Positions 49,841 through 61,374 of a DNA stretch of 64,000 nucleotides are shown here, one piece after another. Under the pieces are notes generated by a model. That model saw only the letters and a program-made list of their open reading frames with translations, had not been told where the DNA came from and ran no database searches. The translations under genes were made by a program, and so were the position numbers. The stretch is from contig VXBA01001607.1 in assembly GCA_013399895.1 (NCBI GenBank), positions 3,257-67,256 of the forward strand. The letters are read 5' to 3'. Position 1 is the first letter of the stretch, and each line of letters opens with the position of its first letter. This stretch comes from Serilophus lunatus (Eukaryota > Chordata > Aves > Passeriformes > Eurylaimidae).

Positions 49841-52630
49841 GTTTTATGTATAGCAGAATTAAGGCAAGCAAAATGGATATAGTTCTGACTATGGAATCTC
49901 TGTGCCAAATGCAGGTACCATCTGTTAAGTACACAACCTAAAAACATATAAAGTACAAAGGTGAACTAGAAATACATGTAACAAATCAACATGTAGTTGT
50001 ATTATATTAGTTTCCCAGCATGATCATTGGCAGACGGGAACTTCATGTCTTTGAAAAATCTCTTTTTATCTGAAAATAGATATTCTTAGTGCAATGACTC
50101 TTCATTAGACAGACTCAGTGGATTTTGCACTACTAATTTTCCCTCTTGAAGAGCATTGAACTGCAGCAGAACCACTGTTTTGAGAAAGCTACTCCACTTA
50201 TTTGACATGGTTTATACTGAACATTAGTATGCCAAAAGTCACTATTCAATTTTTCAGGGAGAGGTGGATTTTCCTTTCCCACCTTGATCTGCTCCTTAAT
50301 TGGGCAAACTTAATTTGCTGTGGCCTATTTATATTAATATCTTTTGTGTATAAAAAAGCACACTTAGTATTATCATTATGTTTACATTTATGTCAGACTG
50401 AAGTACGGCTGGTTCTGGATAACTGCTTGAAACAGTATTAATGGGCTCTTTCATCCTGAGTCACCACAAGCGTTTGTGTGCTCTGAGGTGTATGTAAATG
50501 TAAATGAAGTGATTTACATGTAAATTCCATACTGCTGTCATGTTATTGAGCATATAATAATTTCCTGTCATGCCTTAATGTTATAAAATGTACCTCGTAC
50601 TTTAGCAGGAGAACATCTGAGAGGTGTGTTGTCCAAATAATTTGCCACTTATTCTGTCACTTCCCACTTTGCCTTCTAGCTTGACTGTTAGAGAGCCAGC
50701 TGACATTTCTAACTTTCTTTGCTGTGACTAGCAGGGCGTGTGCCTATGTAACCAACGTCTTTCCTTACAAAGTCTGAAATGATCCAATTATCTGCCGATG
50801 AAGGATGTCTGCTTGTTCCTTTCACATATATAAGTTTTTATTTGATACAAGTCGCTGCAAAGTATGTGTGCAGAGAGAAAATTAATACTGCTTAAAATTG
50901 CCATATCACTCACTCTCCCTAAAAGATGTACACTTTGTTTGTGAACTATGACTTTGTGAAGCTACATTTTTGGCTCATTTTAACTAAGCAAGTAAATAAA
51001 TTTTAAAATCGACTCCTTAGAAACAGGAGGGATTATCTGATTGCCTAGGAATGCAAAACTACTTTTGCAGGGGATGGGGGAAGAAGGGCTTCCTAAAGAT
51101 TTGTGGAAGTTTAGGCATACTCTTACACTTACCCTAAATATGAACCATTTTCTCTACTGCTAATTTATGGGCATCAGCTGTAAACTAAATGTGAATTCTG
51201 TGGAAATCATATAGGTATTTCTTTTGGGAAATGATCTTGTAAGGAAAAGTATCAAGGAAGTCTGAACAAAGAACTGTACGTTGAAAGGTAATTCTGTGGT
51301 TTGTTTTTAGGCATCTTTTGCTTCTGAAGCTTTTAGAACTCATTAATATTGCTATATCCTTTTCTGCCAGTCTGCCCTTTTTTCACCTCCCCCCTCTCCA
51401 AATCTGTTCTGTTTTTGTTCCTTGGTTTTGGAAGCTCTGCTCCTTCAGCTTCCCCACCCTTTCCCTTATTGACAGGGAAATGGACCCCAATAAAAACTAT
51501 TCCTGTAAAAATGTACTCTAATCATGCCTTCAGTTTGAATCCTAGTAGATAGAAAGGCCTAAAGTAGAAGATTCTAGTGATGTGGACAGTTGAGCCCACT
51601 ATAAAAGCTTTGTGCCCAAGATAACCTTGCCTTTTGTGCATGTCCTTCCAAACTAGGCATCATTTCCACTCTGCCAAGGCTAAAAATAGAATCCAAGAAT
51701 TCCATTAAAGCAAGAACTGATTATTGGAATATAGATTCAGTAGGTTTGGCATGTCAGAAAGCAGACACAAGGGCAGTTTTCTCTGACAGACTCTTTTTAT
51801 GTTTAGTGATGTGGGAAGCTGTTTGCTCTTTGTGTTTGATCTCAAGCCAGCATTGCAATGGACCTTGTTTGTCTAAAGCAAGGAATCAGCTGCAATAGGA
51901 TTATTCATTTTGTTTATATAGACCCAGCTTCCATAGCTCTCTAAAGTAGTGCTCAGTTATTAATTTTTTTCTTAAAATTACCATTCTGGATTAGGTCTAG
52001 CAGGACTCATCTATTTTATATGAAATGTAATTTTTTCTGTCTTTTAAATTTACTGTATTGCGAGATGGAGGTGAGAAAATGGCAAATTATACTTTTTGTT
52101 GGGTTTTTTTCTTCCAATTCTATTGCTGTTTCCATCTCCAGATCATCACAGCACAGCAGGATGGGTGTCAGTACAGGTCACATTTGTTCAAGCAGCCTAT
52201 TAATAGATCTTTTTGACTGAGGCTTTTAATTGGATCTTTTACATGACATATGACAAGCATATGACAAAGTTGAAGTGCACAGAGTGATGGGTTTTGACCT
52301 AGTTCTGGGATTGTAACTGGATGATGTGAGCTGTCATGGGGCAATTGGGTACTACAGGAAAGGGGATCTTTAACAACTCTGTGTAAATCAGTGTTTTGAA
52401 GGTCTATGATGATGTTTCTAAACTTCTGATTTTTGTTGCAAGGACTTTTTATTATTTCCCCCCTTAGAAACTGCCTTAGCATCTCATTTTGTTTGCTGTA
52501 GATGAAGCAACTCTGGTTCCAATGCAGTTGTTCGTATCTTTTTATTTTTCCAAATTTATCCCCAGAATTTTCTGAAATTAAGAGCAGTTCACCTGGGCAA
52601 GCACCACTGCACGCAGCTGTACAGAGTAAA

Positions 52631-52667
52631 GTAATAGTATAGTATAGTATAGTATTAATACTATTAC
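52631..52667. repeat. TAGTA pentanucleotide run with inverted-repeat ends
   Basis: Four or five tagta units (atagtatagtatagtat) flanked by gtaatagtat and its reverse complement atactattac, so the whole can fold as an AT-rich hairpin. Confidence 0.7.
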
Positions 52668-54899
52668 CTCACTTGGCAGTGGCAAGCTGAGTCTAAGGGC
52701 TAGGATTAATCTGTGGAAGCCACACTAGCCTCCTGGATTCCAGCGTACCAGGAAGATTACAGCATTGCTCTTGTCACAGGGTCTTACCAGCTTTTCTGCC
52801 TTTTCTTTTAAGTGTCAACTGCTGACTTGTCATAGCTGAAGCTGGCAATGCTGAGCATCTGTGAATCCTCATTTTTCAAAAAGACAAGATGACTTACTAC
52901 ACTTCACCTTATACACACATTACAATCTTATGTTTTGGTTACATGAAATACAGTAATTTTGATAACAAAGCGAGAATCTTAACTTCAGTGAACAGTTCAA
53001 AACACTCTTCTAAGTGCTTTTGCATTTCAGTGCTTGTTTAGTTCTAAGTAATCAACTGTTATCCTACCAACCCAGGGAGGCAAGGCAGGGTTCCTATAGC
53101 AGCCTGTCAGAGCCATGGTTAAATTCATCAGGATGCTCCTGTTCCTTGGAATTGTTTCTCTGCCACTGTCAGCCCTGGGACATTGGCCTGGAGCAGTGCA
53201 GGATGTTGTCATTATTCAAACAACTGACTCCTCTTAAGGTTGTGGTGGTTTTTTAAATGACTGTGTTATTGTCAGCACAACTGTTTCAAGGAACTCTTTT
53301 GGTCCTAGTAGAGAGAAAATGGGAACTGGATAGTTTTGCACAAGCAGTTTCTTGTGCTCGCTGTTTCTACTTTTTGTGAAGAACTGTTTCAGCATGATTT
53401 CTTCACTTTGGGCTAGAAACCACATTGTCACTTCTCAGCTGGCAGACAGTTTATGATAGTAGCTGTTGTTGCAGTGTGTTGGTAGACTCCACTTTTCATC
53501 CTGGTAGAAAGCAATCAAAGTAAGTTCTATGTTTCAGGAAGGGCAGTGTCCATTCTGTGAAGAGTTCTTAATGAAATAAGAGCCCTCCTGAGGTACCCAA
53601 GTGAGGCTTGTGCCTCTAAGCTAAATAGCCATCTGTACTTTCCTACACTGAGTTTTGTATTAGTTTACCTGCTTGAAACTCTAGTTTCAGGAAAGTGAGA
53701 TTTTAGAGATATTTTAAGTGCATATTATTGCTTAAATCTAATTGTTACGTGGATATTGATGATCGGATGTGCATTATAGAAAAGGAGGGAAAAGTCTTCG
53801 TTTCTGTAGCACTTACAGGGGTGTCAGGTGTTTCCACAATGATGAAGCATCTTGTGCCAGGATTCTGAATTGTGAAGGCAGACCAAGCAAGACCTTTTTG
53901 TTTTCCTAGACATGGGGTTGTTTATTTGATTTGGTTTAATTGGTTGATAGACCTTTATCTGAGAATAGACACTAGAAATATTGAGCAAGTAATTTCCTAA
54001 CTTAACAAAGTAAGGGACTATCCAGGTGAGGCCTGAAAGCAAGGAGGATTTTAGTTTTGTAATCATGCTTCATGAATCTGAAGTAAAGTGTAAGTGGCTT
54101 ATAAAAAATTTCTCGTGTTGTAGAACCAAACTAACCACAGAAGGAAGTCAGAGACGATAAATGCTGAAGCAGGGTTGTTCACTGTCCCTCAAAATGTAAA
54201 ATGGAACTGACAAATATGAAGGCTGAAGTAGGAGTGAGGCAGAGGTAAAGCAGTCTTGATGATTATGATGAGAAGCTTAAATGTAGGAAGATATATAGGA
54301 AAAATGTCACTGGAGAGATTTAAAAGGCAAAGCAGTTAGAACAGAAAAAAGTTAATTTTATAGACCAGATGCAAGGTCAGAATAGAAAGTTTAGATTTTG
54401 TGGTTAGCTGTCCAGGGAAAGGGAAGAACACACAAATACCAGATTTTTAGAAAAATAAAGAAATACTAGTATTTACATGGCAAATAGAGAGTTGAAAAGT
54501 GATCTGTAGACTAACTTGTTGATCTTCATAAGACACCACTAATCTATGCAGGCAAGAAATATATCAAATTAATGAAGTGTAGATGAGGGCTGTAGGAATT
54601 CAGTTATAATTATCATAAATTTATTGACAGTAAAAAGCAATGGATAGCTGAAAACTACGGGGTTTGATTCACCAAAGATTTGCACTCTATTATTTCAGCT
54701 CATGTCATTGTTAAAGTTTAAATTTCTGCCAAAATGAAAGCTGCCCAAACCCCATAAGTGCTCAGTGAAGTTGATGTTCTTGTTATTTAAATACTCATGC
54801 CAGCCAAAATCTGGTAAGGCTTCAGACACTTGCCTTGCATTTGCCAGAATTTATCTGACTGAAGATTTTTCAAATGGAACATTCCAGCGGAACCAAACT

Positions 54900-55090
54900 T
54901 TCAAATACTTATATATACATAAATGTGGGTATATATATTTATATACAACATTTATATAGAGAAGTGTTTACACACTCATATGAGGATATATTTACATGTA
55001 TACTTGTTTGTGTAAGTATGCACAAACGTCACACACTATATATACACACAAATAAGGGTGTCCATCTATGTGTATACATGTGCATGTAGT
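54900..55090. repeat. TA/CA-rich simple sequence
   Basis: Irregular tatata, tacata and acacac runs over about 190 bases in MCC intron 3. Low complexity only. Confidence 0.65.
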
Positions 55091-58000
55091 CAGAAACTTC
55101 CAACAGTTCATCTGTTAAACATTCGGAGTTCTTGTCCACAGATGGTGAAATGGGATGCTTAGCTAGTATGGAGATGAGGTGTCCAAGCACAGTTCTGCTG
55201 TAATCCGGGGGCCAGGATCTGTCCCCTTTCTTTGTGTCAATTTGGGAACGCACATGGTCGCTTATATTCTTTGGACAACGACAGGACTCTCCAGGTTAGG
55301 GAGGTGTGCGTTCAATGTGCCAGTGGTAATGGCAGTCAGAGTGGAGAGGAATCTTATAGTTACAGAAAATGGTTTCAGACTGACCATACACAGGTTTCTT
55401 GGTAGAGTTTAAAGGCTGCTGAATGTTTGCAGACGCACATTTCTGACTGTGAGTGGGGACTGGAACTGAAAATGAGAGTTTATGAAGGACAAGATGGAAA
55501 ACAAAGAGAATTTAGGAGAGAACGTAAATAGGGCAACTTCACTATTAGAGACTGGAAAAAATAGGAGGGACTTGGCAGGGGAGTCCTAGAAACTCTTTCT
55601 TATGTAAGTGACAATTTTTGAAAGAGATTCAGTTCTTACTTGATAAATATGAGGGAAATTAAGTTGGCCACCAAGATTGTAGGCACTAGAAGTGAAATGA
55701 ATGAATTTACCTTGTGGTTAATAACTGAAGGAATGCATGATTAAACTGAGAGAGCGCTGGATTATGAAGGGAAGCTAATCAGAAGTCTGATGGCATGAAT
55801 TGGATGGCATGAATTGAGTTTACAGAATGGACTTGTTGGCGTTTTTAAGCAAGGAGCAAATAAACAATGATGATAATTAGGTGGCTGTGACATGCAGAGG
55901 AACACAGAAATGGCTGCTGTTTCTCCTTGCCCTCACAGACAAGTCTCCAATATGAATAACAGGTACACATTGACTCGCTAGTCCTTTTCCTGTCCTGACT
56001 TGATGCTGGGGTTCTGTGGGGTCAGAAGGAATCAAAATGAATGTGATAGGTTTGGATGAGGTGGCAGGAAATGAGTGTCTGTTTGACACACTGAGTGGCT
56101 TCATGACTTGAAATACTGGAGGATGTAAAAAGGGATCAAATGTGAACTCCCGAGGAGACTGCTCAGGTCAAGGATATGACTTTTTAAGCAGATTAAGTAA
56201 CTGAGGAAGGATGAACAGGTGAGACTAGCTGATTAAAATGCTGTTTGGAAATTACATTACTGTAGACATGTTATCTGTTTCAGACAAATCAAGATGGTTT
56301 GATTAAAGGAAGGAAGAAAATTTTGTTTGTGTTTTCTTCAAAGAGTGGGCTTCATCTTTCAGTGTAAGGTTACTTGCATTGTTTCAAATGGGTTGAATTT
56401 TTTTCTCTCAGCCTAGGTGCATAACCTTCACCAGCATTAATGAGAACAGTTTCTATCATGAACCTGCCATCCCTTTCAGCCTCCCCATTTTAAATCATAG
56501 TGCATTAGTGCTATTGAATAAAGAATTTTCTGGAAACGTCCAACAACTGTATTGAATTTCTGCCTCCAAGTTTAGCCTTCATGCTAACATTCTAAGAGCT
56601 ACTATTCTGTCCATAGAAATCCACACTTTGGCACTACACCAGTGTATTTTGTGCAAGAATGAGAATTTAAAAAAAATGTATTCCAATTGTTTGTGGTAGA
56701 TTTGCATTACTTGAAGGTGTAATTTTTTTGTGTGTGGGATTATGCAGGGTACTGCCCTAACTATAGAGATGATATTGAAACAAGCAAACAGGAACTAAAT
56801 ACTCAGCGGACTTGAATTAGTTGCATTTCAATTACAGAACTAATTAACCAGAACCAACAAAGAAGGGCTTATTTCACACATCCTGGAATTGTGATCAGCT
56901 AATCATGCATGTTTCATACAGAGTGAAACTGCTTCTGAGGAAGTGGCACACATTATGATGAAGAATATGTGACACATATATATTTAATACAGAATTACTT
57001 TTATGCTGTAATTTTCACTCTGCAGCTGTTGAAGCAAGGAAGGAATATTCATGTGTGCCAAGGGTCACCTGCTCCAGTAATTGTAAGTAAATATTGCAAT
57101 TACTGAGACATATTGTGAAGGAGAAGTCTAGTAAAATAACTATAGTGCTAATGTTTTCCATATTCTGTGGCAGTTTCAAAAGTACAGGTGAGAAGGGTGA
57201 CAGAGTTGTGTCTTGTGCCGAGAGAATCCTTTTACATTGAGTGATAGAGCAAATATTATTAAATGATGATTCAGATACAATCAAAATGTAGAAATCCCTG
57301 GTGCATCTCAGACACGTGCCAATGATTCTTTTACTACAGTTTAATAATAGCAAACAAATGGAATAGAGTGACCATAGGATTATTAGATCAACAATCAGCA
57401 AACTGGCCACAGTAATGGTTGCTGCTGCATAATTCTGAAATTATCTTGGGAAGAATCTGCATACAAGCAGTATGTGCATCATGAGTGCTTTAGAGGTATG
57501 TAAGGCATTAATTGATCTGAATGTACTGCAATGCAGTGGAAGCATAGGCCAGTGTCTGTTATGACAGAAAGGGTTTGGTGATATTGTTTCTGAGAGCTTC
57601 TGTGACGCTCAGGCTCCTCCAGCTTCTTCTTGTGTGTCATGGTACACACTGAGCCCTCCAGTGACACCATATAATCTTGGGCTAAGAAATGTACGTCTGT
57701 AGGTTAACAAGTTCCTCTTCTCATTCCCAAGCCAACCCAGGCTAAAAAAAAGAAGACAAGAACGAGGCTTGAGAGCAAGGAAGCTTTGCTGTCTGAGTCA
57801 GGGAAAGAGAGAATGAACTGTCAGCTGCTAAACAAAACAGTGAGTGACTGAGTCCAACAGGCACCTCTCTTGCTGAGTCACAGGGTGCACTGTTCATTTC
57901 CTGGCAATATAAAATTGATGTACTTGAGGTTTTCATTTGTTTTCTTTGAAGCCTCCCTTTGGCACAAGCCAATGGGAAAATATACTTTGGCTTCAATGAA

Positions 58001-60639
58001 GTTCTTAGTACCCTGCTGTTTTATTAAGCCACTTACATGTATTTGGAAGTGGTGAAGCAGCCTGCAGTCAGCTGGTCAAGTCTCTCTGTGAATTTAATTT
58101 TGTGGTGTACAATGTTCATTCAGTTAGTAAATGGACTCAGAGAAATGGTACATAATAATAATGACAATTCATAGAGGAACAAGTTTGACATCTTCAGGTG
58201 TTCAAAGTATGTTCTTGTTGCTACTGCTTTAAAAATGTGTATATAATAGTAGATATAATAGTAACTGTTTTAGAAGAGTTATTACATTTAGTCTTAGCTA
58301 GCCATCCACAATAAAGAAACGCCTGTAAAGTTTACAAGGATGCTGATACAAGCATTGCCAGTTTTTATGTATTAGTTAACAGGTGATGCTTTCCAACTGA
58401 GAAATGTATAATCTTGTACTACTCAGTACAAGTATGCAGAGATTGCAAAGGGAGTCAGCTGGGGTTAAAGTAAAATCATTTTTCATCACAGTTTGATTTA
58501 GCTATTTCATTCATTTGCATATGAGTTACAATTAATTTTTGAATTTTAAATAAACTTTTTTCTGAAAGTGCTTGCATGTGTCTCCCATGTTCTTACACAC
58601 ACCTGAAGCTGTGAATTCTGCTGATGTTTTGCAGTCAGTATCTCTATCTCTTTCTACCATGTTACTGTCTAGAGTAGGAAAGAGGGAGAAAAAAGTCCTG
58701 TGCAGCATATGCCTAGATTCTATAGTAGATCTAGTTCAGAACCTGACATGTCCTGCACCATTATGCTTGGGATGTACCTGTACTACCGTGTGTTCTGTCT
58801 GGTCTGTCTGATGTCTTGTCTGCCAGAAATGGACAAGCAATGGTGAGTGAAGAAAATAATCCATGACTTTTAATTTCTGAATGCCTGGTCACACTCAGCT
58901 GGGAAGTATTTGGCAGTATAGACATATAGTATGGGAAATTTAGTGTGTTGAAGTCATAGTTAATATGACCTTTCCTTTAAAAGAGGAAAACCTTAGAATT
59001 TTATTCTTATTAATTCTGAGGCTCATCCCTATGTTGGAGAACCTATGATACATGTGACAGAATTAGACAAAGGTCAGATCAGAGCAGATTTTAAGGAGGA
59101 AAATAAAGTTGATAGGGGTAGCAGTGCAAAAAAAAATAGAAAAGCTGTCACTTCCTTGTTTGGGAAGGCATACTTTTGTAAAAAAAATAAAATGTTTCGT
59201 ATATATTGTATCAGCCGCACAAATTGTTGAACTGGAGTTGTGGGGTTTTTCTCCTCATCTATGAAAAGTGAGCCAAGTCACTCTACATTACCTTTGTTTC
59301 TGGGTATAAAACTCTGTTAATCACATTTCAATGCTGCGGATACGCTGTTCCAATACTGCAGTTTGTAGTGTGGAGGAGTCGGCATCTTCCTGGCTTCCTA
59401 CCCAGTGGAGGGGGGACAGCGCGGTCTGCCCCAGCACCACCATCTCTCTGCCAGCAGAGCGCAGTGCAGCCCTTCACCGGGATTTGAGGGGCCATAACTG
59501 GAAACCTATGTCGGAAACAAAGCAGATGAGTAAGGAGGAATATACACAGAAGCACTGACTGCAGAGACAGAACTGGACGTGAAGGTGAGACAGGAACTCA
59601 GTGGGGAAAAGAATGAAGAATGGAGGCGATAAAAGGTGGTCATGAAAAGAGGAAGGGAAACCCCAAGATATGGACTAGATAAAGCAAACTGGAGACTTGG
59701 AGGATGAAAGTAAAACATCTTGTAAAGAGATAGTGGCATTCCAGTTACTCTGATCCAAAGGAGTGTTGCAGTTTCTGGTGCTGGGCATGGAGGAAGGGAC
59801 CCAGAAAGTGCTATTGATTTGTAGTATCAGAGCAATATACATATGTTTATCTTGGTTCTTGTTCTTAATGCACTTTCTATATTGTCATTGGGATGAATTA
59901 TCCTGATGTCTGCACACTGATAATAATCTGTGATTTAACAGAGGCAAAAGAAAAAAATCATAAGATGATTTTCAAACTGCTGCCCTTGGAGGGCATTTTT
60001 TCCCATGCAGATTTTTTTGCAAGGGTGCAAGAATTGGGCCACAGTTTCTTCTTGTTTCTTACATCTGGGCTTTTTCCGAACTAATTTGACACTTAAGGAA
60101 TACATTGTATTAAGATGATCAGATAAATTTCAACTGCAAAATTTCTAACTCCAAATGTACATCATAATCCAGAAATCACAAAGGGGGTGAGGGGGAATGG
60201 GGAGGAGGGCAGCTGTCACTGTGTTTTAGGGAACAGAGGAAAGGGAAAAGGAGGTAGTTGGTTCTTGCAATGGGTGCAGCATGTCCACAAATCCTGCTTG
60301 TTAAGGATTTTTCAAAATTTGTTGTTGAATGTTGAAAGCAAATGCTTTTTTCTCCCCTTCTTCAAGTAGCCTCTCCTGAACTCTTTGTAAAACGTCAGAC
60401 TGTTACATAAAATTACATAAAAAAAAATTCTAATGTTGCTTTCAGGCTTACTGTGACCTTTTGAAATCACTACAATTCCTATCCCCTAAGCCCCCCAGTT
60501 TTCCTTACTTAATTGCACACAGGAACAGGGAAATAGGAACCCAGTTTATTATTATCCAGGTGGCTTTTCCTATTACTTAGCTTTATATTTTTATAGTTTT
60601 CTGTACAGTAATTAGTATGCAGAAAACTGGAGAGATGCC

Positions 60640-61317
60640 TGTAGTTCCAAAATGAACTCTCTGTAGCTCTCTCCCTCCCACTTGCACTCTCCTTTTGGTA
60701 CCGCCCCTTCCATGCACCCTTTAGCCAGCAGCAAGACAGCTGTGTTTGATCATAAACCACTTAAACTCCAGGCTCACTGGCAGGGGAAACTTTAGCGTGA
60801 AGTGCAGCATTCGTTTCTCTCGGGGAGGGGAGCTTGCTTCTCTTTTCCTTTCTCCCTCCCCGAACACTATAGCAGCCCTCTTTTTTAAAATTTCTCCGTG
60901 GACTTGTGCGAAGCTCATCGAATTTTTCTGAGTACATTCAGCAGCATTGGGAGATGCCCTTCAACAGAGTTGTGGAAAAGAGCAGCATAAACAGACAGTG
61001 GATATGAAGCACGCCTTGCAGATTGACTAAGGCAGCCCTGGGGTCCTGGTAAGCAGTTCCTGCCCTGCATTCTCTGAGCACTTCACAGTATTAACAAGTC
61101 TCTCGCAGCGATGGATTGTCTGTAAAGTCAAAACCAGTTTGGCTCTTTTAGAAGATCTTGCATCATTAACCTAAACTCTCTATGTGGAGTAAAAATGGCT
61201 GTCTAGAGCAAAATGTATAAGACAGGAAAATTTTGGAGGAGAAAGTATTGAACCAGTTGAACAAAGCTTTGAAGCATAAGAATCTGCAGAAATCATCAAG
61301 CCCTGAGAAGTCTAATC
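60640..61317 (+). promoter_or_regulatory. candidate promoter and 5' UTR of MCC short isoform
   Basis: Upstream of the alternative MCC start codon the sequence departs from the intron background: a C/T-rich stretch (ctctctccctcccacttgca) and a GC-box-like accgccccttcc near 60,700, then moderate CpG content (tttctctcggggagggg near 60,815). An in-frame TGA at 61270-61272 precedes the ATG, so the coding region begins at 61318. A ctg|gtaagc near 61,049 could be a donor for a spliced 5' UTR, which is untested. The limits given are approximate. Confidence 0.45.
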
Positions 61318-61374
61318 ATGAATTCTGGGGTTGCTATGAAATATGGAAATGACTCCCCTGCAGAGCTCAGTGAG
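61318..61374 (+). CDS. MCC: MCC short isoform, alternative first coding exon
   Basis: The ATG at 61318 opens MNSGVAMKYGNDSPAELSE, which matches the start of the human 829-residue MCC isoform (MNSGVAMKYGNDSSAELSE) with one Ser-to-Pro change. A gtaagc donor follows directly at 61375. The exon ends in phase 0, as does exon 3 of the long isoform, so both join the same downstream coiled-coil exon (outside the window). An in-frame TGA 48 bases upstream excludes an N-terminal extension in this exon. Transcripts starting here lack the EF-hand region. Confidence 0.93.

Larger units (their letters stand above)
45820..61317 (+). other. MCC intron 3 (15.5 kb), contains the short-isoform promoter
   Basis: Holds an old antisense CR1 piece at 46498, the unidentified antisense coding remnant at 48780-49840, small tandem repeats at 52631 and about 54,900, and the presumed alternative promoter upstream of 61318. 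Elsewhere it is AT-rich with no recognised gene, including at about 57,015-57,410, where a 131-codon open frame on the minus strand resembles nothing I know. Confidence 0.7.

Noticed and set aside
57015..57410. 131-codon open frame on the minus strand in MCC intron 3
   Set aside because: Hydrophobic, low-complexity product in AT-rich DNA with no similarity I recognise, no neighbouring frames that continue it, and no splice or retroposition signs.
61049..61056. Possible 5' UTR splice donor (gtaagc) upstream of the short-isoform start
   Set aside because: Only a sequence match to the donor consensus; no acceptor partner can be assigned without transcript data, so it is not listed as an exon boundary.
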